Positions 17,998 to 27,086 are shown, counted from the stretch's first letter. The stretch is 34,111 bases of DNA from SAR86 cluster bacterium (GCA_002746215.1 NVWI01000003.1:194007-228117); one strand, 5' to 3'. The notes: generated by a model not told the origin, from the letters alone. Translations and numbers: made by a program.

Positions 17998-20094
17998 TTG
18001 AAAATGAATAACAAGAGTAAATTGCACCGAGCAATTACCCTGGCACTTGCAGTCCCCCTTCTTAGCTCTGCTTCCGGAGTAATTTTTGCGGCAGAAGACA
18101 TTCAAGAAGTTATTATTTTTGGCACACAGGGAAGACTTGATAGTGTAACCGCTAGTCGGCTGGATTTAAGCGTACTAGAGACGCCTGCCACTGTAGATGT
18201 TATCGATGGCAATGCCATTCGAGCCAGAATCGATACTTCCGTTATAGAAGCCGTAACCCGAAGCGCTGGTTTCACCAGCGAAGCGAACCCTGGCAATGGA
18301 CATTCCAGTATTGCCGCCAGAGGCTTCCGCGGCCAGGGCAGTGTCACTAAATTATATGATGGCAGTAATTACTTCACGGCTGCTGGCACTATAACTTTTC
18401 CATTCGACACCTGGGGCGTTGAACAAATCGAAGTTTTGAAAGGCCCTTCATCGGTACTTTTTGGTGAAGGCGGTATCGGTGGTGCAATCAATATCATTCC
18501 AAGAACACCTCAGTTCGAACGTAGCGGCGCCGTAAGATTGATGATGGGGCAGGACAACAGCAGTTTTATTGGCATTGACTATACCGATAGCATTAATGAC
18601 TCACTGGCTTATCGTCTGGACTACAGCAATAAGCAATCTGATAATTGGGTAAATAATGGTGAAAGTGACGCTGAAATGTTTTCTTTTGCATTACTCTGGA
18701 ATGTTAGTAACGATTTAATCTTGACGGCTCGATACGACAGAGGCGATCAATCACCGATGAAATATTTTGGTGTGCCGATTGCCAATGGCAACTTCATTCC
18801 AAGCCTGCTGGAATCAAACTTCAACGTCGCCGATGCCATCGTAAGCTATGAAGATGACTCTATTCGCGTGAAAGCCGATTGGAGTATTTCTGATGATACT
18901 AACTTACAAACTGAAATCTACCGCTTGTCGACTGATCGTTACTGGAGCAATACTGAATTCTATGAATATGATGATACAACGGAAATAGTCACTCGCTGGG
19001 ATCCCTTAGTGATCGGTCATGATATGACTCATAACGGCCTGCGCTCCAATTTGAGCTCAGCCTTTGTCCAGGGACGGTTAAAAACATCCGTCGGCTTTGA
19101 GGTCAATGATATTTCTTTTGTGCGTCCAAGTAACTTTGGCCCTGGAAATCCGAACCGAGTAAATTTTGGTACTGACATTGATACCGTTGATAGCAATAAC
19201 TTTCAGCCAGGAACTTTGTTGGACTTAACCACTGCCGATGTCATGCTAGATAACACCTCGGATGTCCGCCAATATGCGCTATTTTCTGAAGCACAATTTG
19301 CTTTGACGGATCAGCTTTCTCTCGTTGGCGCCTTACGTTTTGATGACTTTTCTACCCAGTATGTGCGTTTGGGTAGAGCAACTATTAATCAGGATGCAGA
19401 TGCTTTAACCGGCAGAATCGGCGCGGTTTTTGACCTTTCTGAAACAACTGCAATCTATGCTCAATACGGCACTGGTGCCACCCATCCTAGCAGCTCGGTG
19501 GTAACCGCTTCTGCATCAAACCGAGAATCTGATTTAATTGAAAGTGAACAGTTTGAAATTGGTATCAAGAAGCAGGTGAACAATACACGTCTGCAATGGA
19601 ATGCAGCCATCTTTGATATCGTTAAAAACAATCTGACTGAAGATGACCCGGACTCTGCGGATCCAAGCGATGTTATTGTTATTCCAGAGCAAAGCTCACG
19701 GGGTATCGAACTCGGCTTAAACTATGACTTTGTCAGTGGCTTACAGCTCTATGGCAATGTTTCCTTCTTGAATGCAGAAACCGATACTGGCGTAACACCC
19801 ACTTATGTACCGGAAAAAACCGCCAATCTGGGGTTTGCCTGGAATTTCTTAAACAACTTCCGCGTTATTGCCGATGCACGTTATGTTGGTGAAAGGTTCC
19901 ATAGTGCGAGACCTATTCCTGGCTACACTGTCATCGATGCGTCCCTTTACTGGAATGTAAACAATAACCTAGGAATCACCCTAAAAGCTGACAATCTTTT
20001 TGATGAACTGTATGCATCATCAAGTTATTACTCGTCTACCTGGTTAGTCGGCAAACCTCGTACCCTGAGCATAGCCGCTGATTTTAGCTTTTAG
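17998..20094 (+). CDS. TonB-dependent outer-membrane receptor, probably for a ferric siderophore
   Basis: A 698-residue outer-membrane beta-barrel receptor. It has a signal peptide (basic start, hydrophobic LALAVPLLSSASGVIFAAE), a TonB-box-like EDIQEVIIFG at the mature N terminus and a plug domain (LDLSVLETPATVDVIDGNAIRA; AARGFRGQGSVTKLYDG; EVLKGPSSVLFGEGGIGGAIN). A C-terminal barrel ends in phenylalanine (LSIAADFSF). The plug motifs resemble siderophore receptors of the FhuE/FoxA type. The TTG at 17998 has GGAGAG 6 bases upstream; the ATG at 18004 is the alternative. A Fur-like box precedes it and a PepSY reductase-like gene follows, both pointing to iron. The exact ligand cannot be read from sequence. 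Confidence 0.93.
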   Translation: MKMNNKSKLHRAITLALAVPLLSSASGVIFAAEDIQEVIIFGTQGRLDSVTASRLDLSVLETPATVDVIDGNAIRARIDTSVIEAVTRSAGFTSEANPGNGHSSIAARGFRGQGSVTKLYDGSNYFTAAGTITFPFDTWGVEQIEVLKGPSSVLFGEGGIGGAINIIPRTPQFERSGAVRLMMGQDNSSFIGIDYTDSINDSLAYRLDYSNKQSDNWVNNGESDAEMFSFALLWNVSNDLILTARYDRGDQSPMKYFGVPIANGNFIPSLLESNFNVADAIVSYEDDSIRVKADWSISDDTNLQTEIYRLSTDRYWSNTEFYEYDDTTEIVTRWDPLVIGHDMTHNGLRSNLSSAFVQGRLKTSVGFEVNDISFVRPSNFGPGNPNRVNFGTDIDTVDSNNFQPGTLLDLTTADVMLDNTSDVRQYALFSEAQFALTDQLSLVGALRFDDFSTQYVRLGRATINQDADALTGRIGAVFDLSETTAIYAQYGTGATHPSSSVVTASASNRESDLIESEQFEIGIKKQVNNTRLQWNAAIFDIVKNNLTEDDPDSADPSDVIVIPEQSSRGIELGLNYDFVSGLQLYGNVSFLNAETDTGVTPTYVPEKTANLGFAWNFLNNFRVIADARYVGERFHSARPIPGYTVIDASLYWNVNNNLGITLKADNLFDELYASSSYYSSTWLVGKPRTLSIAADFSF

Positions 20095-20100
20095 TCAACT

Positions 20101-20150
20101 AATGTCGCTCTTCCTTCCCCCTATCTCCTCTGGAAGAGTGACATTTTTTT
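20101..20150 (+). terminator. Strong intrinsic terminator directly before the PepSY gene
   Basis: A 14-bp stem, 20101-20114 with 20132-20145, containing one G-T wobble, a 17-base pyrimidine-rich loop and a T-run to 20150. It lies 6 bases after the receptor stop codon and its last T is 6 bases before the ATG of the PepSY gene. Confidence 0.9.
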
Positions 20151-20156
20151 AATAAT

Positions 20157-21593
20157 ATGTTGAAACTACTACTTTTAATCCACCGTTATCTTGGCATAGG
20201 TTTATGCCTGGTCATGCTGCTTTGGTGTTTATCCGGCTTTGTCATGATGTATAAGCCCTACCCCGAATTAAATTATCAGCAACAATTACAAACCCTCTCC
20301 CCTCTGAGCATTGAAGCCTGTTGTAATAAGCTGTCTGAGACAGACTTGGTAGACAACGAATTCCGACTCTTCCAAATTATGATGTTAAAAGAAGAACCTG
20401 TCGTTCACCTCTATTCCGTGAATGGCCGTTTATCAACCGTACTACTAAACAATGCAGATACTTTTAACGACATTGACGAAAAAAATGCCATTCAAATCGC
20501 AGAAATCTATCAACGGAAACATACCTACCCTGATGCCCAATTGACCAACACAATTTATAACGATCAGTGGACTGTCTCCGGCGCCTACAATAGACACCGC
20601 CCACTTTACCAATTCGCAGCAAATGACAGCGCAGGAACACAATGGTATATCTCCAGTAAAACGGGTGAGATCATTCAACGCACCACCAGAGAGCAGCGAA
20701 TCTGGGGCTACCTAGGCCCTGTTATTCACTGGTTGTATCCAACCATCTTAAGGCAGAAAGCGCAGCTCTGGTCTCAGGTGGTCATCTGGTTAAGCGTGTT
20801 AGGACTTTTTCTTACACTTACCGGTATTTATCTTGGTTTGAAGCAATACAAAATACGTAAAAGTGGCAGGCATTCACCTTACAAAGGCTTATCTCTTTGG
20901 CATCACTATACTGGGCTTATCTTTGGCATTTTAACCTTATCCTGGCTAATTAGTGGTTTATTCTCCATGCAGCCTTTTGGACTTATGCAAGGTTCTGGAG
21001 CTGACCAAGAGATAATACGTTTAAGCGGAGGTAACATTTCATTAAATGACGTCAACGCTTCCATCGCTAGAATAAATGAACTGGATATTAGAAGTGATAC
21101 CGTATTAATTCAGGGGCAAAAACTCAATGGGAAATTATTTTTATATACCGTCACTAACCAAGCAACAACGACACGTTTTAACGCTAGCGACCTACAACCC
21201 AACCCTATAACAGAAGTAGAACTCCGAGAACTCACGACAGTAATGCTGCCGGAAACTGAAATAAAAAGTGCAGCTTTGATGCATACAGAAGATAATTATT
21301 ATTTTTCTCATCATGATCCGGTAAAATTGCCAGTATATAAAATAGAAACAGCAAACCTTGATCAAACAATTTACTATATAGATCCAGACAACGCTGAATT
21401 ACTCGCAAAATATGACACTGAATCTAAATGGTATCGGTGGTTACACCAAGGCTTGCACCGTCTGGATTTCACTCCCTTAATGCGTAGCCGTCCACTCTGG
21501 GATGTTTTAATGTGGATACTAATGGGCGGCACAACGCTAGGAATTTTTACTGGGTTTTTTTTGGGTATCAGACGAATTTACCGAAGCATTTAA
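20157..21593 (+). CDS. PepSY-associated transmembrane protein (iron-uptake type)
   Basis: A 478-residue inner-membrane protein with four main transmembrane segments: residues 8-31 (HRYLGIGLCLVMLLWCLSGF), about 200-228, about 255-275 (HHYTGLIFGILTLSWLISG) and about 447-470. Two periplasmic PepSY-like loops lie between them, and conserved histidines in HRYLG, HHYTG and LHQGLHRLDF may bind haem. Proteins of this type beside TonB siderophore receptors are thought to reduce or release ferric iron from siderophores in the periplasm (as FpvG in Pseudomonas). No Shine-Dalgarno sequence is visible: the ATG follows a terminator T-run after 6 bases, so expression may depend on read-through. The small lipoprotein gene follows after 29 bases. 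Confidence 0.87.
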   Translation: MLKLLLLIHRYLGIGLCLVMLLWCLSGFVMMYKPYPELNYQQQLQTLSPLSIEACCNKLSETDLVDNEFRLFQIMMLKEEPVVHLYSVNGRLSTVLLNNADTFNDIDEKNAIQIAEIYQRKHTYPDAQLTNTIYNDQWTVSGAYNRHRPLYQFAANDSAGTQWYISSKTGEIIQRTTREQRIWGYLGPVIHWLYPTILRQKAQLWSQVVIWLSVLGLFLTLTGIYLGLKQYKIRKSGRHSPYKGLSLWHHYTGLIFGILTLSWLISGLFSMQPFGLMQGSGADQEIIRLSGGNISLNDVNASIARINELDIRSDTVLIQGQKLNGKLFLYTVTNQATTTRFNASDLQPNPITEVELRELTTVMLPETEIKSAALMHTEDNYYFSHHDPVKLPVYKIETANLDQTIYYIDPDNAELLAKYDTESKWYRWLHQGLHRLDFTPLMRSRPLWDVLMWILMGGTTLGIFTGFFLGIRRIYRSI

Positions 21594-21622
21594 CATTCAC
21601 CACTAGGTACAAGGACTAATGT

Positions 21623-22081
21623 ATGAAACCACTGTTTTATATCACAGCACTAATATTCCTGTTCTCCTGCGCTCAGCTTCCTGAACCTGTTAACGGCTGG
21701 ATAGATATTCCACTCAGTGAAAATACTTTCACCGAAAGTGACGTTCCTTATAAAACCAGCACTTATGAAATTCCGCTTTATGCCTATGCAGCCCTCGAAT
21801 ATAAATTGGGTATTCTTGAAGGTGATACCGTCATTTATGAATGGTCGGTAGAAATGGAGACCCCGGAATTACTTGAAGTAGAATTTCATGGTCATACCGA
21901 CAGAGTTAACGATGAACCCGGCTTATTAATGTTTTACAAAATCCATAATGAAGGAAAAGGAAGTGGCACATTAACAGCTCCATTTAGCGGCATACACGGC
22001 TGGTACTTGAACAATCATAGTGCCGAGGACATCGTAGTTGTGCTTAAAGTGACGGGCTTTTATAGTGAATTGGCTCAGTAA
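21623..22081 (+). CDS. Small lipoprotein with GOLD-like beta domain
   Basis: A 152-residue predicted lipoprotein: signal peptide MKPLFYITALIFLFSC with a lipobox-like LFSC (Cys16). The remaining part looks all-beta: LEYKLGILEGDTVIYEWSVE, then a FHGHTDR stretch, then GTLTAPFSGIHGWYLNNHS and VVVLKVTGFYSE. This pattern (YKL..GD...Y.W, F.G, APF.G.HGWY..N, V.L...G.Y) is the one I associate with proteins annotated as transmembrane anchor proteins with a GOLD-like sandwich. The function is unknown. AAGGA lies 7 bases before the start. As the last gene of the iron cassette it may be a periplasmic partner of the PepSY protein. Confidence 0.78.
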   Translation: MKPLFYITALIFLFSCAQLPEPVNGWIDIPLSENTFTESDVPYKTSTYEIPLYAYAALEYKLGILEGDTVIYEWSVEMETPELLEVEFHGHTDRVNDEPGLLMFYKIHNEGKGSGTLTAPFSGIHGWYLNNHSAEDIVVVLKVTGFYSELAQ

Positions 22082-22117
22082 TTAGCCAAAAAAAAACTCT
22101 TGAACTTTAAATAAACT

Positions 22118-22144
22118 AACCGGCTCTCTAAGTCCGGTTTTTTT
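22118..22144 (+). terminator. Intrinsic terminator closing the iron cassette
   Basis: AACCGG (22118-22123) pairs with CCGGTT (22134-22139) around a 10-base loop, followed by T residues to 22144. It lies about 40 bases past the lipoprotein stop codon. Confidence 0.85.
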
Positions 22145-22223
22145 CATCTGCATTTAATCAATTCCTACTTTCTTCTGAGTGCGTCCCTGTTTATCATTCT
22201 CTATAAATATCAGGAGTATGAAT

Positions 22224-23093
22224 ATGACAATTACACTCGACCATCCCCTTGTTGCTACTGACTGGCTTGCTGAACATTGCCGTAGCGAAGACATTAGAAT
22301 TTTAGATTGCTCTCTTGTGATGAAACAAAGCGAAGATGGCAGTTATGGTTTTTCCTCAGGGAGGGATATTTGGAAAGAAGGTCATATCCCAAACAGTATT
22401 TATGTTGATCTAGGTGAAGAATTATCTGACCAGAATCATGAGTTTAGTTTAATGATGCCTGCAGTTGAAGACTTTGCAGAGACCCTTCGACAAAAGGGTA
22501 TTGGTGATGACACTTGCGTTATTTGTTATGACCGTACCAATCAAGCCTGGGCCGCCAGGGTTTGGTGGATGCTACGCGTTTGTGGCTTTGATAATGCTGC
22601 CGTGCTGAATGGTGGCTGGAAAAAATGGACAGCGGAAGGAAAAGAAATTTCAACTGAGGAATCCTCTTACCCTCCGGCTCAGCACTTTAGTGTCAATCAC
22701 AGACCCGCTTTGATGGTGGACAAACACGAAGTAAAAACAGCCTGTGATGAACCTGAAACTTTACTTCTACATTCTCTTCCTTTACCCATATTTACGGGTG
22801 AAGTAAATCCTTACAAAAGAGCTGGTCGAATTCCTGGCAGTAAAAATTTGTACTGTGAAACCTTGATAGACCCCCAATCCAATTGCTATGCAGAAACAGA
22901 AATAATTGCAGAAAAATTTGGCCCAAGCGGAAGCTTGAAAAAAAACAGAGTCATCACTTATTGTGGCGGCGGTATAGCAGCAAGCAGTAATGCCTTAGCT
23001 CTCACTTTAATAGGCGTTGACAATGTTGCAGTGTATGACGGCTCTCTCACCGAATGGACAGCAGATCCTGACATGCCCATGGAAACTGATTAA
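22224..23093 (+). CDS. Two-domain rhodanese-type sulfurtransferase (thiosulfate/mercaptopyruvate)
   Basis: A 289-residue cytosolic protein of two rhodanese domains. The first, inactive domain has ILDCSLVMK, SGRDIWKEGHIPNSIYVDLGEEL and VICYDRTNQAWAARVWWMLRVCGF. The second has GRIPGSKNLYCETLID and the active-site loop VITYCGGGIAASSNALAL, where the cysteine accepts the persulfide. The CGGGIAA loop is not the exact CGSGVTA of SseA, so the donor is uncertain. The ATG at 22224 is 7 bases after AGGAG; an earlier in-frame ATG at 22218 is too close to it. It is a single gene, set off by terminator or hairpin on both sides. Confidence 0.92.
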   Translation: MTITLDHPLVATDWLAEHCRSEDIRILDCSLVMKQSEDGSYGFSSGRDIWKEGHIPNSIYVDLGEELSDQNHEFSLMMPAVEDFAETLRQKGIGDDTCVICYDRTNQAWAARVWWMLRVCGFDNAAVLNGGWKKWTAEGKEISTEESSYPPAQHFSVNHRPALMVDKHEVKTACDEPETLLLHSLPLPIFTGEVNPYKRAGRIPGSKNLYCETLIDPQSNCYAETEIIAEKFGPSGSLKKNRVITYCGGGIAASSNALALTLIGVDNVAVYDGSLTEWTADPDMPMETD

Positions 23094-23160
23094 CCTTGTT
23101 TAAGGTACTTATCTGTAAATAAATATAACCCTTGAATCTAACTCTTTTTAGAAAGGCTCA

Positions 23161-23195
23161 AGAACAAGAGAGGCTGCTCCCCCCTCTCTTGTTCT
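23161..23195. terminator. 13-bp perfect hairpin between convergent genes
   Basis: AGAACAAGAGAGG (23161-23173) pairs exactly with 23183-23195 around a 9-base loop. There is no long T-run on either strand. It lies between the ends of the sulfurtransferase gene and the convergent Ig-like gene, so a shared two-way transcription end is the likely role. Confidence 0.6.
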
Positions 23196-23292
23196 ATCAA
23201 GCATACCGTATCTATAAATACTTTTATGTAATCGAAGACAGCAGCTCCTCCTTCGATACTGTTGCTATAGCTTCTGACTATTGATCTTGACC

Positions 23293-24450
23293 TTATTGGA
23301 TGGGGTCTACTTCGAGCCAGGAAGGAAGGGGAACCTCTTCAAGCCCTTCTACCATTGAATCATAGAAGTCTTCATCTTGTTCGCAGATATATTCCGGCAC
23401 TGTGCTTAGTTCTGGACGCAACTCATGATGTCTAACTATCCGCCATGGCCCTTCGAATAGCTCAGGATCTTCCAGCGTAGTCTCAATTTCAAGCGTCTCA
23501 AAATCAATTCGTGTAATACGTTCAACCATATGTAGGTTTGACGAATGTCTATAGCCACCTAAGTATGCTGCTTCTTTTTTACCAACATGCGTTTTTAAAT
23601 TAAACCCCCGAGTGTCGACAACAAGCGTATCACCATCCCAGGAGGCTGTTGAACTACCAAGAAAATTTAGATTCTCACCATTAAGCACATCAGCTGAATG
23701 TTCCTTATTAATTTCGAATATTCGATGCAAATGCATGCGTTCAGTCATGCTCACTACGAGCTCTGGTGTTTGCACGATTTGAAAGTGGTAAACAGGACCA
23801 TAAAACCATGGAACGCTGGTTATTCCACAACCTCCACCAACGGCCAAAGGGTCATCTACGACGGCAAGGTGTTCAAAACCTGGTTTCGGAGTCGGTATTT
23901 CAGGAAGGCCATCACGATCCCCGATGCCATCTATATACCACCACCCTCCAGTCCAAACACCTTGAAGATCTGGTTTACCATCGCGCATCCGAGGAATAGC
24001 TCGCGATTCAGCTGTCTCTTGTACCCTAGCGGCTAGCTGCGTACCACGAACAGTAAGGGTCACCGATTGGGTGACTACTTCACCGTTAGGCCCATTTTCA
24101 GAACGGAGGGTGTAAATAGTGGTAGCAGAGGGGGTAACTTGCACCGTGCCACGAGCCGATACACGACCAACATCAGGAATCATTCGCATGTTCGTTGGGT
24201 TTTCTGCTGCCCATGTGATACTGGCCGTCTGACCCGGGTCAATGGTGCTGGGCTCTACTGTCACATCTACAATTCGAGCCACTGGGCAAGGAAAAGGCTC
24301 TGGAAGAGCACAGTTGCGAACAACAGTGGTTACTTGTTCTGGGTTTACCTCCTGCGCCAAAGTAGTTGGAGCAATCAAGGTGACCACAAGTGATATCAAT
24401 AGTGATATCAATAAAGCAACAGGTTGCCTTTTAGATGCTAGTGCTTTCAT
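23293..24450 (-). CDS. Secreted protein with Ig-like domain and a GVW-type C-terminal domain, function unknown
   Basis: A 385-residue exported protein. After a signal peptide (hydrophobic LLISLLISLVVTLIAPTTLAQ) comes a bacterial Ig-like domain at about 60-135 (VEPSTIDPGQTASITWAAEN; PSATTIYTL). The C-terminal domain starts with GKPDLQGVWTGG and contains HLHRIFEINKEH, ASWDGDTLVVDTRGF and MVERITRIDFETLEIETTLEDP. This C-terminal pattern recurs in many secreted bacterial proteins of unknown role and resembles the fragment at 33685-34111. The ATG at 24450 is 7 bases after GAGG. A 12-base exact tandem duplication (24389-24412) adds four residues (LISL) to the signal peptide. It is the second gene after DUF6152, gap 12 bases. 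Confidence 0.8.
   Translation of the reverse strand: MKALASKRQPVALLISLLISLVVTLIAPTTLAQEVNPEQVTTVVRNCALPEPFPCPVARIVDVTVEPSTIDPGQTASITWAAENPTNMRMIPDVGRVSARGTVQVTPSATTIYTLRSENGPNGEVVTQSVTLTVRGTQLAARVQETAESRAIPRMRDGKPDLQGVWTGGWWYIDGIGDRDGLPEIPTPKPGFEHLAVVDDPLAVGGGCGITSVPWFYGPVYHFQIVQTPELVVSMTERMHLHRIFEINKEHSADVLNGENLNFLGSSTASWDGDTLVVDTRGFNLKTHVGKKEAAYLGGYRHSSNLHMVERITRIDFETLEIETTLEDPELFEGPWRIVRHHELRPELSTVPEYICEQDEDFYDSMVEGLEEVPLPSWLEVDPIQ
24389..24412. repeat. 12-bp in-frame tandem duplication in a signal-peptide region
   Basis: AGTGATATCAAT occurs twice head to tail (24389-24400, 24401-24412). On the minus strand it encodes LISL-LISL inside the hydrophobic core of the signal peptide, so copy-number change would lengthen or shorten the core by four residues without a frameshift. 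Confidence 0.85.
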
Positions 24451-24462
24451 TGCTATCCTCAC

Positions 24463-24879
24463 TTATGTTCTCATTACTCGACCATCAGGAAGTTGAATGG
24501 CGCGTAAGATCATAGCTCTACTACCATTGCGTGCAGGGCCGCCAAAAGCAATGACCTCGTCACCAACACTCAGTGTGCTTGATGTCCACCCATTGCTGGC
24601 CAGTGTGCTTAGAGGCTCAGCTTCGAGCACCCATTGAACTTCATTGCCTTCTTCATCAATGGCGACGATATAGATTAAGCTATGTGGGTTTTTAAGATCA
24701 ACATGCACCACAACGCCACTAACGTCGATAATGTTTTCAGTGTCGAACATGGATGTTGAATGGTGTGCAGATAACGAAGCAGGCATTGTTGCATTTAGAA
24801 AAACAAGAGCGAGTACTAAAGCTAAAACCTTAATATTTGACTTTAATTTAAGGATTTTTAATGAGATAAGACTAATCAT
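24463..24879 (-). CDS. DUF6152 family exported protein
   Basis: A 138-residue protein with an N-terminal hydrophobic signal segment (about 17-38, VLALVLALVFLNATMPASLS). The mature part begins AHHSTSMFDTENIIDVSGVV, the AHHS start being a hallmark of DUF6152. A small beta domain follows (VHVDLKNPHSLIYIV, VGDEVIAFGGPARNGSRAMILRAIQLPDG). The function is unknown; such genes usually sit next to members of the GVW-type secreted family, as here. A perfect AAGGAGG ribosome site lies 4 bases before the ATG. Confidence 0.85.
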   Translation of the reverse strand: MISLISLKILKLKSNIKVLALVLALVFLNATMPASLSAHHSTSMFDTENIIDVSGVVVHVDLKNPHSLIYIVAIDEEGNEVQWVLEAEPLSTLASNGWTSSTLSVGDEVIAFGGPARNGSRAMILRAIQLPDGRVMRT

Positions 24880-25251
24880 TTACCCTCCTTTACTATTATG
24901 GGAATCATCCAAGTCTATACAATATTTGTCACTACCAGTAAATAACAGCCCCCTCTTTTATATCATTTAATTGCGGTCCTAGTCTAATTGCTTGAATCAA
25001 GAGGGGAGTAATTTGATTTACCTATGCATGATTAATCATGTAACAGTCTACATACAACTGATAATCTTCATCATCGTAAAAGCAGGCTTGTCAGTTATTG
25101 ACCCACTGAATAATGTCCTGCGGGGCATTGGGTAGAGTTACCCTTGGCCTTCTAAGCATAAATAAGCACCCTTACTTTTAAATGATCACCTTCAATATAG
25201 CCATTAAAGAGACAAACTGCAGCCTGCCCCCTTTTTCATGTAAATGATTAA
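24880..25251. other. Intergenic region, no gene seen
   Basis: 372 bases between the DUF6152 start and the hda end, both minus strand. Apart from the DUF6152 ribosome site and a 14-bp perfect palindrome, CATGATTAATCATG (25027-25040), I see nothing definite. A promoter for DUF6152 is expected here but none matches consensus well. Confidence 0.5.
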
Positions 25252-25935
25252 CTACCATTGCATAATAGCTTTCACGAAAGGGATGGTGATCTTACGTTTT
25301 TCTGCGAGTGAAAGTTTATCTAATTGTTCAAGCACGGAAAATAATACGGACATGCTACGCTCACTGCGTAAATATATATAATTCAACACCTCATCTTTAA
25401 GCGGAATACCCGCAAGCTCTGCCCTCTTTTTAAGCGCCAGCAGCTTTTCAGGCTCATTCAATTCATGCAGTTGATATGTCACACCGCTACTAAAACGGGA
25501 CTGCAAATCTGGCAAAACGTACTTCAATTCTAAAGGCGCCAACAATGAGCTAACAATCAGACAAGTAGAACTTATTTGGCAGGCGTTAAATAAAGTGAAA
25601 AGTTTTTCTTCCCAGTTTGACTTACCCAACACCAGATGCACATCATCAATACAAAGCCAATCAAGTTGATCCAAACCTTCCAGCACTGATTCACCTTCAT
25701 CTAAAAAAACGTTTAAAGGCAAATAAGCTGAATTGGCATGTTGCGCACAACTTGCCTGTAACACATGGCTTTTACCACTGCCTTTTGCACCCCAAATAAA
25801 ATAGAAAGATTCTGCCAAGTTAACAGTTTGCAAAACAGTGAGTAATTCTTTATTTTTTTCAGCAACAATAAAATTTTCAAAAGTAAATTCGTTATACAGA
25901 ATAAAATCAAAAGGCAGTTGGTTTGAGAGAGGCAT
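25252..25935 (-). CDS. hda: Hda, DnaA-homologous regulator of replication initiation
   Basis: Hda with the sliding clamp stimulates ATP hydrolysis by DnaA and so prevents over-initiation (RIDA). The 227-residue protein starts MPLSNQLPFDF; the QLPFDF-like segment is the expected clamp-binding motif. Next come an AAA+ core with Walker A WGAKGSGKSH, Walker B WLCIDDVHLV, LQSRFSSGVTYQL (box VII arginine region) and a lid domain (RSERSMSVLFSVLEQLDKLSL). I take the ATG at 25935, 11 bases after the DUF2066 stop. No clear ribosome site is visible, so translational coupling with DUF2066 is likely; an in-frame TTG at 25962 would overlap that gene. Confidence 0.94.
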   Translation of the reverse strand: MPLSNQLPFDFILYNEFTFENFIVAEKNKELLTVLQTVNLAESFYFIWGAKGSGKSHVLQASCAQHANSAYLPLNVFLDEGESVLEGLDQLDWLCIDDVHLVLGKSNWEEKLFTLFNACQISSTCLIVSSLLAPLELKYVLPDLQSRFSSGVTYQLHELNEPEKLLALKKRAELAGIPLKDEVLNYIYLRSERSMSVLFSVLEQLDKLSLAEKRKITIPFVKAIMQW

Positions 25936-25946
25936 GCGTAAAAAAG

Positions 25947-27086
25947 TTATCTTTGAACCCAACGGTAATGCATAGAAACATTATCGCCAGTGCGACTTAG
26001 CTCGACAACTTCCTGTAAGGCTGGCTCCAATGCAATGGTTTCAACAAGTTGACGTAATTGACCCCCAGTCTCTAGTTGCAACAGCAAACTTGATTCAACT
26101 GCTCTACTCAATTGGAAGGAGCTGACACCCTCCAGGGTATTTAGATAATTTAGTAACGCCGCATAATCTTCAGGGTTATCAATTCCATCAACCTGCATAT
26201 TTATACTTACACTGTTTTCAGTGCCAGATATCAACACAGCATAATATTGTGATAACTCATTAGTCGCGAGATTGACACTACCGCTTATAAAGTCTTCTTC
26301 ATTAAGTTCAAACTCTTCATAACTAAAAATGTTATCTCTAAAGAAATATAAGCTTTTTGCCAACACTTCTCCGCTCAAGGATCGGTAGACCCTTAAGCTT
26401 AGAATGCTTTCAGCTTGATAACGTTGAGATGCATTTAAAATTGCAGCCTCATCAAGTTCCCATAATTTATTCACATTCAAACGTAGTTGGTCTTCAAGAT
26501 CCAATAAGGGAAACAGCAGAGGCAAACCTCTTACATCTGCAAAATTTTGCAGAGCATTCACCCTGCTTCCAAATTCTGAACTATCATTAGTCAGCATCTG
26601 GCGCTCCCCTAACTCATCTTCAACCACCATCCATACTAGTGTTTCAGGGCGGTTTGCCGGCCAGATAGGTATGTTATTTTCATCCAATAGACGCTGTATT
26701 TCAGACTCATAGAAGTTAACCTCAATGGAGATGATTTCTTGCAGTTCTGATATCTCGGCATCCGGACTTATCGGCAACAACTCTGCCTGAGTTCTCCAGG
26801 ATTCTACGTAAGGTTCAGGGTTATTCAGTGCACGCCGAATTGATGCAGGGTTGGTTGTAGAGGTTAAGCCGCTAACTTTAGTTAATACCTCCCGCATGGC
26901 TTCACTAAATGCTCTACGTCTTTCTTGCTCATTATTTCGAGATGGTACTATGATAGTTGCCTGATATAAGTCCTCAATTTCAATGGCAAAGCTTGCCGGC
27001 AGATAAAGCATTAAGCTAAATACAATGAGCACTTTGCTTAAATAGCATTGGATATATTTCATAGTTAAGACCATAAGCGCTATCAT
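25947..27086 (-). CDS. DUF2066 exported protein
   Basis: A 379-residue protein with an N-terminal signal sequence (KVLIVFSLMLYLPASFA, then IEIEDLYQATIIV). The mature start DLYQA..VV..R....R..A...A...VL.KVSG and the middle PETLVWMVVEDELG are the family pattern of DUF2066, found upstream of hda in Pseudomonas and relatives. It is periplasmic; its function is unknown. Three in-frame ATGs (27086, 27074, 27062) are possible and none has a good ribosome site; the third gives the most typical signal peptide (MKYIQCYLSK). The gene diverges from DUF3108 across 105 bases. In Pseudomonas purM and purN lie between these two genes. Confidence 0.87.
   Translation of the reverse strand: MIALMVLTMKYIQCYLSKVLIVFSLMLYLPASFAIEIEDLYQATIIVPSRNNEQERRRAFSEAMREVLTKVSGLTSTTNPASIRRALNNPEPYVESWRTQAELLPISPDAEISELQEIISIEVNFYESEIQRLLDENNIPIWPANRPETLVWMVVEDELGERQMLTNDSSEFGSRVNALQNFADVRGLPLLFPLLDLEDQLRLNVNKLWELDEAAILNASQRYQAESILSLRVYRSLSGEVLAKSLYFFRDNIFSYEEFELNEEDFISGSVNLATNELSQYYAVLISGTENSVSINMQVDGIDNPEDYAALLNYLNTLEGVSSFQLSRAVESSLLLQLETGGQLRQLVETIALEPALQEVVELSRTGDNVSMHYRWVQR

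Noticed and set aside
23698-24393. Several plus-strand open frames antisense to the Ig-like secreted protein gene
   Set aside because: They lack recognisable motifs and plausible ribosome sites; the minus-strand protein has a signal peptide and domain structure.
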